From assembly GCF_002149015.1 (NCBI RefSeq), contig NZ_NGFO01000001.1:248001-312000 (forward strand): a stretch of DNA of 64,000 nucleotides, read 5' to 3'. The position numbers and the translations under genes are program-made. Below are positions 47,783 through 60,549 of the stretch, piece by piece (within the stretch, counting starts at the first letter, position 1; each line of letters starts with the position of its first letter). Source of the stretch: Gordonia lacunae. GTDB lineage: Bacteria > Actinomycetota > Actinomycetes > Mycobacteriales > Mycobacteriaceae. The notes under the pieces were generated by a model. That model saw only the letters and a program-made list of their open reading frames with translations. It did not search any database and was not told the DNA's origin.

Positions 47783-49141
47783 TCACATGGCGTGGGGGAA
47801 CACGGTGAGCATGTGTGCACCGAACCACGAGCTGCCCACCACGACCGGCACGACGATCATCCCGGCGACGACCGGTCGCATCCGCGCGAGCGCCATCGCC
47901 AGCGGGATCAGCAGGACGAATGCGGGCAGGAGCAGCCGCGGCCGGCTCATCATCAGCCCGCTCGACAGCACGATCTGCGCGACGAGCAGGGAACCGTAGA
48001 GCAGGACCGGCCACGGCATCCGTGACCACACCGCGACACACAGCATCGCCAGTGTGCTCAGGACGATCCACGCGGTCGCCACCGGCGCGATCTCGGCCGA
48101 GTGCACGAGCATCTCGTTGACGAACCCGAAAGCGGCCACACCCCAGTCGAATCGGGTGTCCCAGCCCTCGGTCTGGATGCGGAACCACCCGGTCGGTGAA
48201 CCGGTGTGCACCCACACCACGCAGAGGTAGGCGAGGTAGCCGAGGGGACTGATCACGATGGCGACGAGCGCGCGGACCCGTGCCGCTCTCGGCACGGCGG
48301 TTCCGCGTGCCTGCCACAGGAACACGACGGCCGCGAGCATCACGACCCCGATCAGGACCGCCGCCGTGGGCCGGCACAGCCCGCAGATCGCGGCCACGAG
48401 GCCGGCGAGAAGCCAGCGTTTCTCGAGGACGGCCACCAGCGCCCACACCGCTAGTGCGCAGAACAGCGCCTCGGTGTAGGCCATGTTCAGCACGATCGAC
48501 ATCGGCGTCGCGGCGAAGAGCACCACCAGGAACAGTCCGGTACCCCGCTCGGGTGCCGGGCCGACGGGCGACCGGCGCGCCATGAGTCGCGCGCACACCA
48601 TGCCCAGGCGTGCCGCGCCGACCGCCGCCACGCAACCCAGGAACAGGTTCACCGTGATCGCGGCACCGAACGGGCTCAGCCCGGGCAGCTTCGCGATGAG
48701 CCCGACCAGGTACGGGTAGCCGGGAAAGAAGGCGTATGCCGTGTCGACGGTGTGCAGACCCCGGGCGTCGGTGAGCGCGTAGGGAACGCCGTCGTACCCG
48801 TGGGTCGCGATCGCGATCATCCACTGCCCGTCCCATACCGCGAGGGAGTCGCCCAGCGTGGTCCCCCGGAGATCGGCGAAACGGGCCAGCACGAGGATGC
48901 CGACGGCCCGGATGACGAGGAAGACGAGCAGTGCGTCGAGCCACCAGCGATGCCTGCGGAGGCCGGCCGGCGACGAGCTGAGCGGACCGAAGAACGCCGT
49001 GGTGATCGACCTCAGCCGACGCCCCGCCTCGCCGACGACGACCGGTGCGCGTCCGGACGACGCGCCCCCGGCGCCGGATCGCCTCCCGGTCCGGCCGTCG
49101 GCGCCGCTTCCGGAATCGCCGACGTCGGTAGGGGAGGCCAC
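47783..49141 (-). CDS. PIG-V-like integral membrane mannosyltransferase
   Basis: 452 residues with about ten helices after a disordered 65-residue N terminus. The first luminal loop has the WDG aspartate (DSLAVWDGQWMIAIATHGYDG) expected of GT-C glycosyltransferases. AFFPGYPYLVGL and MAYTEALFCALAVWALV match the GPI-mannosyltransferase PIG-V group. Bacterial members are poorly studied; polyprenol-phosphate-mannose-dependent protein or lipid mannosylation is possible. GTG start with TAGGAT seven bases upstream. Divergent from ask. Confidence 0.8.
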   Translation of the reverse strand: MASPTDVGDSGSGADGRTGRRSGAGGASSGRAPVVVGEAGRRLRSITTAFFGPLSSSPAGLRRHRWWLDALLVFLVIRAVGILVLARFADLRGTTLGDSLAVWDGQWMIAIATHGYDGVPYALTDARGLHTVDTAYAFFPGYPYLVGLIAKLPGLSPFGAAITVNLFLGCVAAVGAARLGMVCARLMARRSPVGPAPERGTGLFLVVLFAATPMSIVLNMAYTEALFCALAVWALVAVLEKRWLLAGLVAAICGLCRPTAAVLIGVVMLAAVVFLWQARGTAVPRAARVRALVAIVISPLGYLAYLCVVWVHTGSPTGWFRIQTEGWDTRFDWGVAAFGFVNEMLVHSAEIAPVATAWIVLSTLAMLCVAVWSRMPWPVLLYGSLLVAQIVLSSGLMMSRPRLLLPAFVLLIPLAMALARMRPVVAGMIVVPVVVGSSWFGAHMLTVFPHAM

Positions 49142-49148
49142 CCGAGCG

Positions 49149-49154
49149 ATCCTA
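49149..49154 (-). promoter_or_regulatory. -10 hexamer (TAGGAT) of the mannosyltransferase gene
   Basis: Minus-strand TAGGAT, seven bases before the GTG at 49141. Confidence 0.4.
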
Positions 49155-49289
49155 GGGCGGATCGGATCGTCCGGGTGCCGATGGGTGGCGTGGAGACCAG
49201 GTCAGGCCGTCGGGCGTGGTCCCGGTAAGGTTGTCCCGGCAAGTTGACGTCTATCGACCGGCACACTGGCCGGCGGGAGGTAACTCGAC

Positions 49290-52308
<3,019 letters not shown>

Positions 52309-52433
52309 CGTTTCATCTTCTCATTCACCGGCATCTGACCCAATGTGCGTACTTAATCCGTCACGAGCTTGCAAAAGTATGACTATTGAGGCAGCCTGAC
52401 GTGATCAGCAGCACAGTGTCGTGAGGAGTGAGC

Positions 52434-52967
52434 ATGCGATCGCCAGTAGTCGTCATGGGCGTGTCGGGGTCCGGGAAGTCGACGGTCGGGGCCGCGCTGG
52501 CGCAGCGCCTACGGGTGCCGTTCGCCGACGCCGACGACTTCCACCCCGCGGAGAACATCGCCAAGATGTCGGCGGGACAGCCGCTCGACGACAACGACCG
52601 CGGACCCTGGCTCGAATCGATCGGCGCCTGGTTGGCCGACCACGGCACCGGCGGGGTGATGAGCTGTTCGGCACTCAAACGCGACTACCGTGACCGTCTG
52701 CGCGAGCATGCACCGACGACCCTGTTCGCGCACCTCGCCGGCTCGGTCGACGTCATCTCGCGACGACAGGCATCCCGGCCCGGGCACTTCATGCCCCCGG
52801 CGCTGCTCGCCTCGCAGTTCGAGACCCTGGAGCCGCTGACCGCGGACGAGAACGGCCTGACCGTCGACGTCGACCAGAGCGTGGACGCGATCGTCGACGA
52901 GTTGGTCGCGTCTCTGCCCGACGGGCCGAGCCCGCACGATTCGACCCCGGCCACCGAGGAGAAGTGA
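52434..52967 (+). CDS. gntK: gluconokinase
   Basis: 177 residues from the ATG with AGGAG five bases upstream. Phosphorylates gluconate to 6-phosphogluconate for the pentose phosphate pathway. Walker A GVSGSGKSTVG; ADADDFHPAENIAKMSAGQPLDDNDRGPWL is diagnostic of gluconate kinases; CSALKRDYRD contacts the sugar acid. The C-terminal 15 residues are extra. Two bases before gntP. Confidence 0.93.
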   Translation: MRSPVVVMGVSGSGKSTVGAALAQRLRVPFADADDFHPAENIAKMSAGQPLDDNDRGPWLESIGAWLADHGTGGVMSCSALKRDYRDRLREHAPTTLFAHLAGSVDVISRRQASRPGHFMPPALLASQFETLEPLTADENGLTVDVDQSVDAIVDELVASLPDGPSPHDSTPATEEK

Positions 52968-52969
52968 CG

Positions 52970-54364
52970 ATGTCCCCGATCACCACGATCCTCGCCGCCG
53001 GTACGGACCTGCCCGAACCCGTTGCTCCCGGTTGGCAACTCATCGTCGCGGCGCTGGCCGGTATCGCCGTCATCGTCGTCGCGATCACGATCGCGAAGGT
53101 CCATCCCTTCCTCGCGTTGGTGGGCGGCGGCGCGACGGTCGGCATCGTCGCGGGTGAATCCATTCCGACGGTCCTGGAGTCCTTCACCGCCGGGTTCGGC
53201 ACCACCGCAGCAGGTGTCGGCATCCTGATCGCACTCGGCGCCATGTTCGCGAAACTCCTCGCGGACTCGGGTGGTGCCGACGAGATCGTCGACACGATCG
53301 TCGGTCACGCGTTGCCGCGGATGCTGCCGTGGGCGATGGCCCTCGTCGGCGCCATCATCGGGCTGCCGATGTTCTTCGAGATCGGCCTCGTGCTGTTGAT
53401 GCCGGTGATCTACCTGGTGGCCCGACGTTCGGGTCTCGGATTGATCCCGATCGGCATACCCGCGCTGGCCGGGCTCTCGGCGATGCACGGGTTCGTCCCA
53501 CCGCACCCCGGTCCGCTCGTGGCGATCGACGCCCTCGGCGCGGATCTGGGAACGACGCTCGGACTCGGTGTGCTGGTGGCCATCCCGACCATCATCGTCT
53601 CCGGACCACTGTTCGGGGTGCTCGCGGGCAGGTGGGTGACGGTCGAGGCGCCGACGACCTTCGACGTCGATCCGGCAGACGGTCCGACGACGAAGCGCCC
53701 CTCGTTCGCGATCACCATGTTCAGCGTCCTGCTGCCCGTCGTGCTGATGCTGGGCAAAGCCATCGCCGAGATCTTCATCGCCGACGAGGACCAACCCCTG
53801 CGCAAGGTCCTCGACATCCTGGGCACACCTCTGATCGCCCTCCTGATCGCGGTGATCGTCGCGATGTTCACCCTCGGTCGGGGTTCCGGCATGGACCGCG
53901 AGACGATCTCGAAGTGTACGGGTGCGGCCCTGCCGGCCATTGCGGGAATCCTGCTGATCGTCTCGGCGGGTGGCGGTTTCAAAGAAGTCCTCGTCGACAC
54001 CGGGATCGGCACGTTGCTGGCGGACTGGGCAACGGGCGCCAATGTCTCGGTGCTCCTGCTCGCCTGGACCCTCGCGGCACTGATCCGCCTGGCCACCGGT
54101 TCGGCGACCGTCGCGACCATCACCGCGTCGTCGTTGATCCTGGGCCTGGTCGACGGGATGGGTTCGGGAGAACTCTCGCTGGTCGTCCTCGCGATCGGTG
54201 CCGGCTCGGTGTTCCTGTCGCACGTCAACGACGCCGGCTTCTGGCTGGTGAAGGAGTACTTCGGGATGACCGTCGGCCAGACCTTCAAGACCTGGTCGAT
54301 GATGGAGACGGTCCTCTCGGTGACCGGATTGATCGTGGTGCTGGCTCTCGGTCTGATCATTTGA
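52970..54364 (+). CDS. gntP: gluconate:H+ symporter
   Basis: 464 residues, 12-14 helices, GntP family. MHGFVPPHPGPLVAIDALGADLGTTLGLG near residue 165 and the late SHVNDAGFWLVKEYFG motif are signature segments. The ATG with GAGGAGA at seven-base spacing is chosen over a GTG six bases upstream. Imports gluconate for GntK; both presumably regulated by the divergent GntR. Confidence 0.93.
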   Translation: MSPITTILAAGTDLPEPVAPGWQLIVAALAGIAVIVVAITIAKVHPFLALVGGGATVGIVAGESIPTVLESFTAGFGTTAAGVGILIALGAMFAKLLADSGGADEIVDTIVGHALPRMLPWAMALVGAIIGLPMFFEIGLVLLMPVIYLVARRSGLGLIPIGIPALAGLSAMHGFVPPHPGPLVAIDALGADLGTTLGLGVLVAIPTIIVSGPLFGVLAGRWVTVEAPTTFDVDPADGPTTKRPSFAITMFSVLLPVVLMLGKAIAEIFIADEDQPLRKVLDILGTPLIALLIAVIVAMFTLGRGSGMDRETISKCTGAALPAIAGILLIVSAGGGFKEVLVDTGIGTLLADWATGANVSVLLLAWTLAALIRLATGSATVATITASSLILGLVDGMGSGELSLVVLAIGAGSVFLSHVNDAGFWLVKEYFGMTVGQTFKTWSMMETVLSVTGLIVVLALGLII

Positions 54365-54386
54365 GGGAGCGGTGAGCAGGAACCGG

Positions 54387-54752
54387 CTACTCGGAGCCGG
54401 TCCGAACGCCCCCGGGGGCAAGCAGTCGCCGGATCGAGCCGCGTTGTCGATCGAGGTCGGCGAGCTGGGCCTCGACCCTCGCGAGCACCTGTGTCATCTC
54501 GGCGGCGACACTCGGGCACAGCTGGATCTCTGGTGATCTCCCGACCGCGCAGGGGAGGAGTCGCGCGATCACCTCGGTCGAGAAGCCGGCGGCGAGCAGC
54601 CCGCGGATCTGGTGTACTCGCAGCTCCGCGTCTCCGCGGTATCGGCGGTAGCCGTTCGGGTCCCGGTCCGGTATGAGCAGCGCATGCTCCTCGTAGTAGC
54701 GCAGCGCTCGTCGCGTCGTCCCGGTTCGCCGTGCCAGCTCACCGATCAGCAC
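54387..54752 (-). CDS. MerR-family transcriptional regulator
   Basis: 121 residues from GTG with AGGAGG at six-base spacing. HTH plus wing: MLIGELARRTGTTRRALRYYEEHALLIPDRDPNGYRRY, then the dimerisation helix. Two cysteines (LLPCAV and QLCPSV) lie in the effector region; their spacing does not match SoxR or a known metal site, but thiol or metal sensing is possible. Divergent from a hydrolase-MFS pair whose promoter has the stretched spacer that MerR proteins act on. Confidence 0.87.
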   Translation of the reverse strand: MLIGELARRTGTTRRALRYYEEHALLIPDRDPNGYRRYRGDAELRVHQIRGLLAAGFSTEVIARLLPCAVGRSPEIQLCPSVAAEMTQVLARVEAQLADLDRQRGSIRRLLAPGGVRTGSE

Positions 54753-54779
54753 CCTTGACCTCCTGCTTTCGCGGCAGGT

Positions 54780-54811
54780 TTGACATTCACCCCGGCGTCA
54801 ACGCCTACGTT
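54780..54811 (+). promoter_or_regulatory. MerR-type promoter with 20-base spacer and dyad
   Basis: Perfect -35 TTGACA (54780-54785), 20-base spacer, -10 TACGTT (54806-54811), then six bases to the ATG at 54818. The spacer ends in GGCGT-2-ACGCC (54794-54805). A 19-20-base spacer with an operator inside it is the hallmark of promoters untwisted by MerR activators. Confidence 0.75.
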
Positions 54812-54817
54812 TCCGGC

Positions 54818-55627
54818 ATGATTCCGCAGACAGAAGTCGCAGACATCCTCACCGGCGTCGACGTTGTCGAGTCGGGTGACGGCCCGGTGGTCGCGCTCGC
54901 CCATGGTGCGGGCGGCGGGGTACGGGAGAATTTCGCCGCGTTGATCGATCGATCCCCACGCGAGCACCGGTTCGTCGGGCCGTATTACCCGGGTGCAGGC
55001 GGTACGCCGCCCGTCGCCGATCCGTTGGACATCGAGGCCCTTGCTGATCAGGTGGTCGCAGCCGGAATCCGTGCCGGTGGGACGAGGTTTCCGGTCGTGG
55101 GCCTGTCCCTCGGTGCAGCAGTCGCGGTCACCGCCGCGGCACGGCACCCCGAGAACGTGAGTGCTCTTGTCCTCACCGTCGGACTGGCGCATGCCGACGC
55201 CCAGTCCGACGCGTTCACCGCGGTGTGGCGGACACTCGCGGCGCACGAGGAGTGGGACGCCCTCGGCCGGTACCTCGTCTCGAGCACACTCACACCGGAT
55301 CTCCTCGGCGCACTGACGCTCGATGAGTACGAGCGAGCTGTGGCGGCCGTCGTCGATGGATATCCGGCCGGTGGGGCAGCGCACGCAGAGCTGGCGGGGC
55401 GGACCGACGTGACCGAACTGCTCGACGGGATCGAGGTGCCGTCACTGGTCGTCGTCTCCGGACAGGATCGCATCATCGCGCCGTCGACGGCCCGCGCCTA
55501 CGCGCGCATTCGGGGCGCAGAGTTGATCGAGTATCCCGATGCCGGACACATCTTCACTCCCGATGAGGCCGCGGTCTGGGCTGGCGAGGTCGCACGCTTC
55601 CTCCGAGAGCCGTCATCGGTGCGGTGA
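54818..55627 (+). CDS. alpha/beta hydrolase
   Basis: 269 residues; the start is fixed by the promoter, since the in-frame ATG lies at the predicted transcription start. VVALAHGAGGG near residue 27 forms the oxyanion loop, the nucleophile is in VVGLSLGAAVA near 95, and the acid and base are in VVSGQDRII and YPDAGHIFTP. No signal peptide. The substrate is unknown. Coupled by GTGA to an MFS gene and probably induced through the MerR regulator, which suggests removal of a toxic ester or drug. Confidence 0.86.
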   Translation: MIPQTEVADILTGVDVVESGDGPVVALAHGAGGGVRENFAALIDRSPREHRFVGPYYPGAGGTPPVADPLDIEALADQVVAAGIRAGGTRFPVVGLSLGAAVAVTAAARHPENVSALVLTVGLAHADAQSDAFTAVWRTLAAHEEWDALGRYLVSSTLTPDLLGALTLDEYERAVAAVVDGYPAGGAAHAELAGRTDVTELLDGIEVPSLVVVSGQDRIIAPSTARAYARIRGAELIEYPDAGHIFTPDEAAVWAGEVARFLREPSSVR

Positions 55628-56733
55628 CGCTCCTCCGCTACGGCTCGCTCGGCGCAGCGCTGTTCGTGTATCTGACCGCAGAGCTGTTCCCGATCGGGGC
55701 GCAATCCGAGCTCGCCGCCGGACTGGCCTGTCCACCAGCCCGCATCGGCCTCCTGCTGTCCGTCTACGCGGTGGTGGCAGCTGCTGTGACGTTGCCGTTG
55801 CTCGCTGTCACCCGGCGGTACGACCAGCGCACGGTGCTGGTGGTGTGTGTATCTGTGCTTGCGGTGTCGCAGGTGGGTTTCGCGTTCTCGGACGACTTCG
55901 CGTCAGCCGCTGCCTGGCGGGCGCCGGCGGCGGCCGTTCACGGGATCGTGTGGTCGCAGGCCACGGTGGTGGCGGCACGGCTGAGTCCCCCGAACCGCGT
56001 CGCCCGCGCGAGCGCCGCAGTGTTCGTCGGATCAACCCTCGCGCTTGTCGCCGGCGCCCCGCTCACCGCGACACTCGCGCATGTGATGGGTTGGCGGGCA
56101 ACGTCGATGGTGATCGGAGTGGCAGCGGCAGTGTGTGCGGCTGCGCTGTGTGCGGTGTTGCCGTCGGTTCCGCCGCATCGGGCTTCCCCGCCGGCCACCG
56201 GAGGCGCCGGCGATGTCGGGCCGATTGCCCTCGTGGGCTCGATCACGGTGCTGATGGTGACCGGGCATTACGTCAGCTATGCATTCTTCGAACCCCTGGT
56301 CCTGCGCGGCTGGTTCGGATACGCAGTCGTGGCACCGATGCTGGCGGCGTTCGGAATCGCAGGTCTGCTCGGCGTCTGCCTGGCGGGCCGCCGGCTCGAT
56401 GCGCATCCACGACGGGTCCGGTTCGGTGTCGTCACCGGCCTGGTCTGTGCTCTGTGCGCGGTGGCGATCCCGCCGGTGATCCCGGCGGGGGTGGTTGTCT
56501 GGGGATGTGCCGCCGCGGCGATGCCGGTGGTGCTCAACACCGCCGCGCTGCGGTCGAGTCGGCACCGGAAGGATGTGGCCTCGGCCGTGTATGTGGTCGC
56601 CTACCAGGCGGGAATCGCGATCGGCTCCGCGACGGGTGCTGCGGTGCTGGACTTCGTCTCCCTCGCCGCTCTCCCGATCGTCTCGATCATGCTCATCGTC
56701 GCTTCTGCGGCTTTGCCGTTCCGCACCGGCTGA
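55624..56733 (+). CDS. MFS transporter (DHA1-like)
   Basis: 369 residues from a GTG overlapping the hydrolase stop. About 11-12 hydrophobic helices; YLTAELFPIGAQSELAAGLACPPARIGLLLSVYAVVAA fits the first two helices of sugar-efflux/drug-type DHA1 members, and an RRYDQRTVL loop follows. Slightly short for an MFS protein. Export of the hydrolase substrate or product is inferred from the coupling. Confidence 0.83.
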   Translation: MTLLRYGSLGAALFVYLTAELFPIGAQSELAAGLACPPARIGLLLSVYAVVAAAVTLPLLAVTRRYDQRTVLVVCVSVLAVSQVGFAFSDDFASAAAWRAPAAAVHGIVWSQATVVAARLSPPNRVARASAAVFVGSTLALVAGAPLTATLAHVMGWRATSMVIGVAAAVCAAALCAVLPSVPPHRASPPATGGAGDVGPIALVGSITVLMVTGHYVSYAFFEPLVLRGWFGYAVVAPMLAAFGIAGLLGVCLAGRRLDAHPRRVRFGVVTGLVCALCAVAIPPVIPAGVVVWGCAAAAMPVVLNTAALRSSRHRKDVASAVYVVAYQAGIAIGSATGAAVLDFVSLAALPIVSIMLIVASAALPFRTG

Positions 56734-56832
56734 GTGCGTGTCGAGACCCCGGCGCGGCTCAGCCGCCCCATCGAGCCCGACCGACCGGCGGGTCGCCACC
56801 CTCGTCGATGCTGTGCGATAGCTTGACCATCC

Positions 56833-58254
56833 ATGACACGGATGCAGCGGGCCTGGCCGGTGGCCGTCGCCGGGGTCCTGGCGATGGCGGTGACCCTGGC
56901 GTACCCCGCGGCGGCACAACCGGACTCGCCGAGCGCCGGACTCGGACCGGCCGACACCTCGCTCATGCACGGCGATCTCGCCTCCACGGACTCCACGTCG
57001 CATCGCGGACCCGGACGTGGTGCTCGGCTGGCCGCCTCCTCCGTCCCGGGCGGCGCGTGCGCGGCGACCTTTGTGGGACGCGACGGGATGCCGGTCGCAT
57101 TGTGCACCCAGTTCGTCGGATCGTCGCCGCCGGCATTCGCGGCACCGACGGTCGTCCTCTTCGATCCCCGGACCGCGCAACCGCTGGCGTCGACGCAGCT
57201 GACGAAAGGTGGCCTCCTCGGTGGTGTGTACGGCTATCTCGATGATCGCGACCGGGTGGTCGTCGCCGACGGTTCGGGGTCGATTCTCCGTGTCGCGCAT
57301 GCGAAGACGGCGAACGGATGGCGAGTCTTCGTCGACGATCGGGTCGACGTCGAGCATGTGATACCGACGGGTGACGCGATCACCGGACTGGCGCCGGACT
57401 TCGACGGCCGCGTGTGGTTCGCGACGACGCGCGGGGTGATCGGGACGGTCGACCGGCACGGCGCCGTGCGGTCCACCCGACTCCCGGCGGGGGAGGAGCT
57501 GGGCAACGGGCTGTCGATCCGGCGGACCGGTGCGTCGATCCTGACGACGCACGCGCTGTACGAGATGCACGCCGACCCCGGTGGCGCGCCGCGGGTCGTC
57601 TGGCGTCGCGCCTATGACCGGGGACCGGCACGCAAACCCGGGCAGCTCACCTGGGGTTCGGGGACGACACCGACCTATTTCGGTCCGGGTGGCGACGGGT
57701 GGGTCGCCCTCGTCGACAACGCGGAGCCGCCGAGTCTTCGGGTGCTGCGCAGCGACGACGGTTCCGAGGTGTGCCGGATGCGGGCCTTCGCCACGTCCGG
57801 GCCGGGCACCGAGAACTCGCCGATGGCCTGGGGCAATTCGCTCGTGATCCCGAGCACCCTCGGTTACCAGTACCCACCGATGGCGGTGCGGGGGCCGTCG
57901 ATCCCGGCCGATGCCCCGTTCGTCGGTGGGTCCACCCGCATCGATGTCGGGGAAGGTGGCTGTCGCCGCGTGTGGGAGAACGGTGACCGGATCGCCACGC
58001 TCCCCAAGCTGTCCCGCGCGGACGGTCTGATCCACGCGGTCGGCTACGGTCCGCTCGTACCGGGGCGCCCGCAGCAGGTGGGCGAAGTCGTCTACCTCGC
58101 AACGGACTTCGCGACGGGACGGCGGGTGGCGACCGTGCCGGTCGGGACGGCGCCGGTCGACGAACCGCTGGAACTGACCGGAACCATCACGTCCGACGGG
58201 ACACTGTGGCAGGCGACGCTCGGGCGGATGCTGAAGATCGCGCCGGGTCGCTGA
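56833..58254 (+). CDS. secreted protein of unknown function, probable beta-propeller
   Basis: 473 residues. Signal peptide to about residue 28 (WPVAVAGVLAMAVTLAYPAAA). Beyond a disordered 40 residues the chain is built of short repeating strand motifs (VVVADGSGSILRVA, GRVWFATTRGVIGTVDRHG, DGWVALVDN, TITSDGTLWQATLG), suggesting a six- or seven-bladed propeller like SMP-30/NHL proteins. Four or more cysteines occur in the mature part. No enzyme site recognised. Stands alone before the lipase gene. Confidence 0.75.
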   Translation: MTRMQRAWPVAVAGVLAMAVTLAYPAAAQPDSPSAGLGPADTSLMHGDLASTDSTSHRGPGRGARLAASSVPGGACAATFVGRDGMPVALCTQFVGSSPPAFAAPTVVLFDPRTAQPLASTQLTKGGLLGGVYGYLDDRDRVVVADGSGSILRVAHAKTANGWRVFVDDRVDVEHVIPTGDAITGLAPDFDGRVWFATTRGVIGTVDRHGAVRSTRLPAGEELGNGLSIRRTGASILTTHALYEMHADPGGAPRVVWRRAYDRGPARKPGQLTWGSGTTPTYFGPGGDGWVALVDNAEPPSLRVLRSDDGSEVCRMRAFATSGPGTENSPMAWGNSLVIPSTLGYQYPPMAVRGPSIPADAPFVGGSTRIDVGEGGCRRVWENGDRIATLPKLSRADGLIHAVGYGPLVPGRPQQVGEVVYLATDFATGRRVATVPVGTAPVDEPLELTGTITSDGTLWQATLGRMLKIAPGR

Positions 58255-58404
58255 CCGGGCGGCTCGGTGACAGCCGGCGGCGGCTCGAGGACGGGTCCGC
58301 GGCCGGTCGTGCCGGTGCTCGCACCCCGCCCGCGACGCCAGTCACCTGACTCAAGTTACTGTGGGGTAGGTTACACAGCCATGAACGTGAGGTCGGGGAG
58401 AACA

Positions 58405-59670
58405 ATGACTCATCGCAGGACATCGAGACGACTCGTCGGGCTCGCCGGCGCGCTGGTGGCGGCCTGTGCCGCATCGCTGGTCCCGGCGGCGGCCGGAACC
58501 GCCGCGGCGGCGGACTTCTACACCCCGCCGGCCCGGTACGCCTCGGACCCGGGTTCGGTGATCCGTAGCAAACCGAGTCCGCTGCTGCTCCAGATCCCCG
58601 GGATGGCAGGCCAGTGGCCGGGGACGGCGCGCACGGTGATGTACACGTCGCGACGTTCCGACGGGACACCCGTTCCGGTCACCGGCACCGTCGTCGAGCC
58701 GACCGCGCCGTGGCCCGGCAAGGGCCCGCGACCGACGCTGGTCGTCGGGTCCGGAACGATCGGTCAGGGCGACCAGTGCGCCCCGTCGAAGCTGATGGGT
58801 CTGCCGCTGGCAGTCGATCTCACGAAGCCGAGCATCGCGGTGAACTACACGGCGCCCGAGATGTACTACATGCTCGTCCACGGCGTACGCGTCGTCATCA
58901 CCGATTACGTCGGGATGGGCACGCCCGGTGTCCACACCTACGTCAACCGCGCCGAGTCCGGCCAGGCCATGCTCGATGGTGCGCGGGCCGCGCTCGACCT
59001 CGTGGGTGCGCCCGCCGATGCGCCGGTCGGCTTCGCCGGATACTCGCAGGGCGGTGGGGCCGCCGCGTCGGCGGCCGAACTCGCCGAAACCTATGCGCCC
59101 GAGCTGAACGTCCGTGCCACCTACGCCGGCGCGCCTCCGGCCGACCTCGAGAAGGTCATCCCGGCGATCGACGGCACCACCATCGCCGGGGCGATCGGTT
59201 TCGCGATCAACGGGTTGACCGAGCGGTATCCGAACGTCGCCGACGTGGTACGACGAGAGACCAATCCGACCGGCAAGGCGGCGCTGAAGCAGATCTCGAC
59301 GAGTTGCATCGGCGACATCATCCCGGCCTTCGGTTTCCGCCGCGTCGAGACCTGGACCCGAACCGGAGAGACGCTGTCAGCCCTCATCGCCCGCTCCCCG
59401 GGTCTGCAGGACGTGGTCCGGCAACAGCGGATCGGACGCCTGAAGCCGAACGCGCCCGTCTTCGTCGAAGGCGGACTGCACGACGACGTGATCCCGTACG
59501 GACAGGTCGCGCAGCTCGCGGCGGACTGGCGGGCCCAGGGTGCCGACGTCACCTTCGTCACCGATCCCACCCCGCCCATCCTGACGAAGTCGATCGTCAA
59601 TCACGTCGTGCCCATGCTCGGGACGTTCGTGCCCGGGATGGAATTCGTACTGACCGAGTTCCGGAGATAA
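58405..59670 (+). CDS. secretory lipase (LIP family)
   Basis: 421 residues. GGGGAG lies four bases before the chosen ATG; an ATG eight codons upstream is possible. Basic N terminus and hydrophobic leader ending GTAAAADF. Features of the Candida-type lipase family: PSPLLLQIPGMAGQWPGTARTVMYTS at the N terminus, GTIGQGDQCAPS, nucleophile in GYSQGGGAAA near residue 220, and GGLHDDVIPYGQ with the acid. Hydrolyses extracellular lipids or esters. Mycobacteriales often carry several copies. Confidence 0.88.
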   Translation: MTHRRTSRRLVGLAGALVAACAASLVPAAAGTAAAADFYTPPARYASDPGSVIRSKPSPLLLQIPGMAGQWPGTARTVMYTSRRSDGTPVPVTGTVVEPTAPWPGKGPRPTLVVGSGTIGQGDQCAPSKLMGLPLAVDLTKPSIAVNYTAPEMYYMLVHGVRVVITDYVGMGTPGVHTYVNRAESGQAMLDGARAALDLVGAPADAPVGFAGYSQGGGAAASAAELAETYAPELNVRATYAGAPPADLEKVIPAIDGTTIAGAIGFAINGLTERYPNVADVVRRETNPTGKAALKQISTSCIGDIIPAFGFRRVETWTRTGETLSALIARSPGLQDVVRQQRIGRLKPNAPVFVEGGLHDDVIPYGQVAQLAADWRAQGADVTFVTDPTPPILTKSIVNHVVPMLGTFVPGMEFVLTEFRR

Positions 59671-59734
59671 GCCGCACGGCGCCGGAGGCTCCTCGACGCT
59701 GGAGGCCCACCGGGGCGAGTGGCAGGATCGGGGC

Positions 59735-60424
59735 ATGACGGATCCGAAGGACCCGACCGGCGGTGCGTCCGGCGAACCCGCCGGGCGTGACCCCGATCGT
59801 GTCCCGAGCCAGGCCGAGCTGGATGCCGAGGACCTGGCCGCCCTCGAACGATCCTCCCGAGACCGGGACCAGGCCGCGCTCTATCCGGCCCGGCCCGGCG
59901 ATCCGGGGCCGCCACCGGAGGCGCTCGCTGTGCACGCACGGATCGTGTGGTGGGGCGCTGCGGTGATCGGGCTCGTGCTGACGATCTACGGCTTCTTCAA
60001 CCTGGGGACGATCACCGACGATCTGCGTGGTCGGTTGCTCGAAGGGGTGGTCGCCGACCCGGCGAACTCCGCTCCCGAGAGCGAGGTCGACACGCTCGCC
60101 GGGTTCTTCCCGCCGTTCATGCTGGTGATGATCATCGTCGTGCTCGCCATCGAGTACGCGTGCCTGGTCGCCGCGGCCACCCAGCACAGCCGCCACCTCC
60201 GCAACTTCTTCCTGGCCGCCGTCGTCGTGCATCTGTTGTGCATCCCCGTCGGCGTCGACCTGCTCTTCCGGTACCCGGACGTGTCGTCGACCATGGTCGT
60301 CCTCAGTTATGTGCAGCTCATTCTGCTGGTGGTCGCTGCCCTCTGCACCCTCCGGAGCCCGGTCAATCGATGGCTGCCGGAGTCGACCCGGATGAAGCCG
60401 ACGCGGATGATGCGCGGACGCTGA
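59735..60424 (+). CDS. integral membrane protein of unknown function
   Basis: 229 residues. A charged 65-residue cytosolic start is followed by four hydrophobic helices (about 68-90, 120-145, 155-175, 185-205) and a basic end (RSPVNRWLPESTRMKPTRMMRGR). No domain recognised. Lies between the lipase and ohr genes on the same strand with no overlap. Confidence 0.75.
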   Translation: MTDPKDPTGGASGEPAGRDPDRVPSQAELDAEDLAALERSSRDRDQAALYPARPGDPGPPPEALAVHARIVWWGAAVIGLVLTIYGFFNLGTITDDLRGRLLEGVVADPANSAPESEVDTLAGFFPPFMLVMIIVVLAIEYACLVAAATQHSRHLRNFFLAAVVVHLLCIPVGVDLLFRYPDVSSTMVVLSYVQLILLVVAALCTLRSPVNRWLPESTRMKPTRMMRGR

Positions 60425-60549
60425 GACGGCTCGCCCGGTGTCGTGACCATCACGTCGCCGAGGGTGGTGTCGCCGGAATGTTCCGTGAACGGGGCGGGTT
60501 GGAACGATCGTCGGCCCGAACCCGTACTGAGCATCCAGGAGGATTTCGA

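Noticed and set aside
52309..52433. GntR operator in the gntR-gntK gap
   Set aside because: Only imperfect or widely spaced dyads (TACTT/AAGTA) were found; none is convincing.
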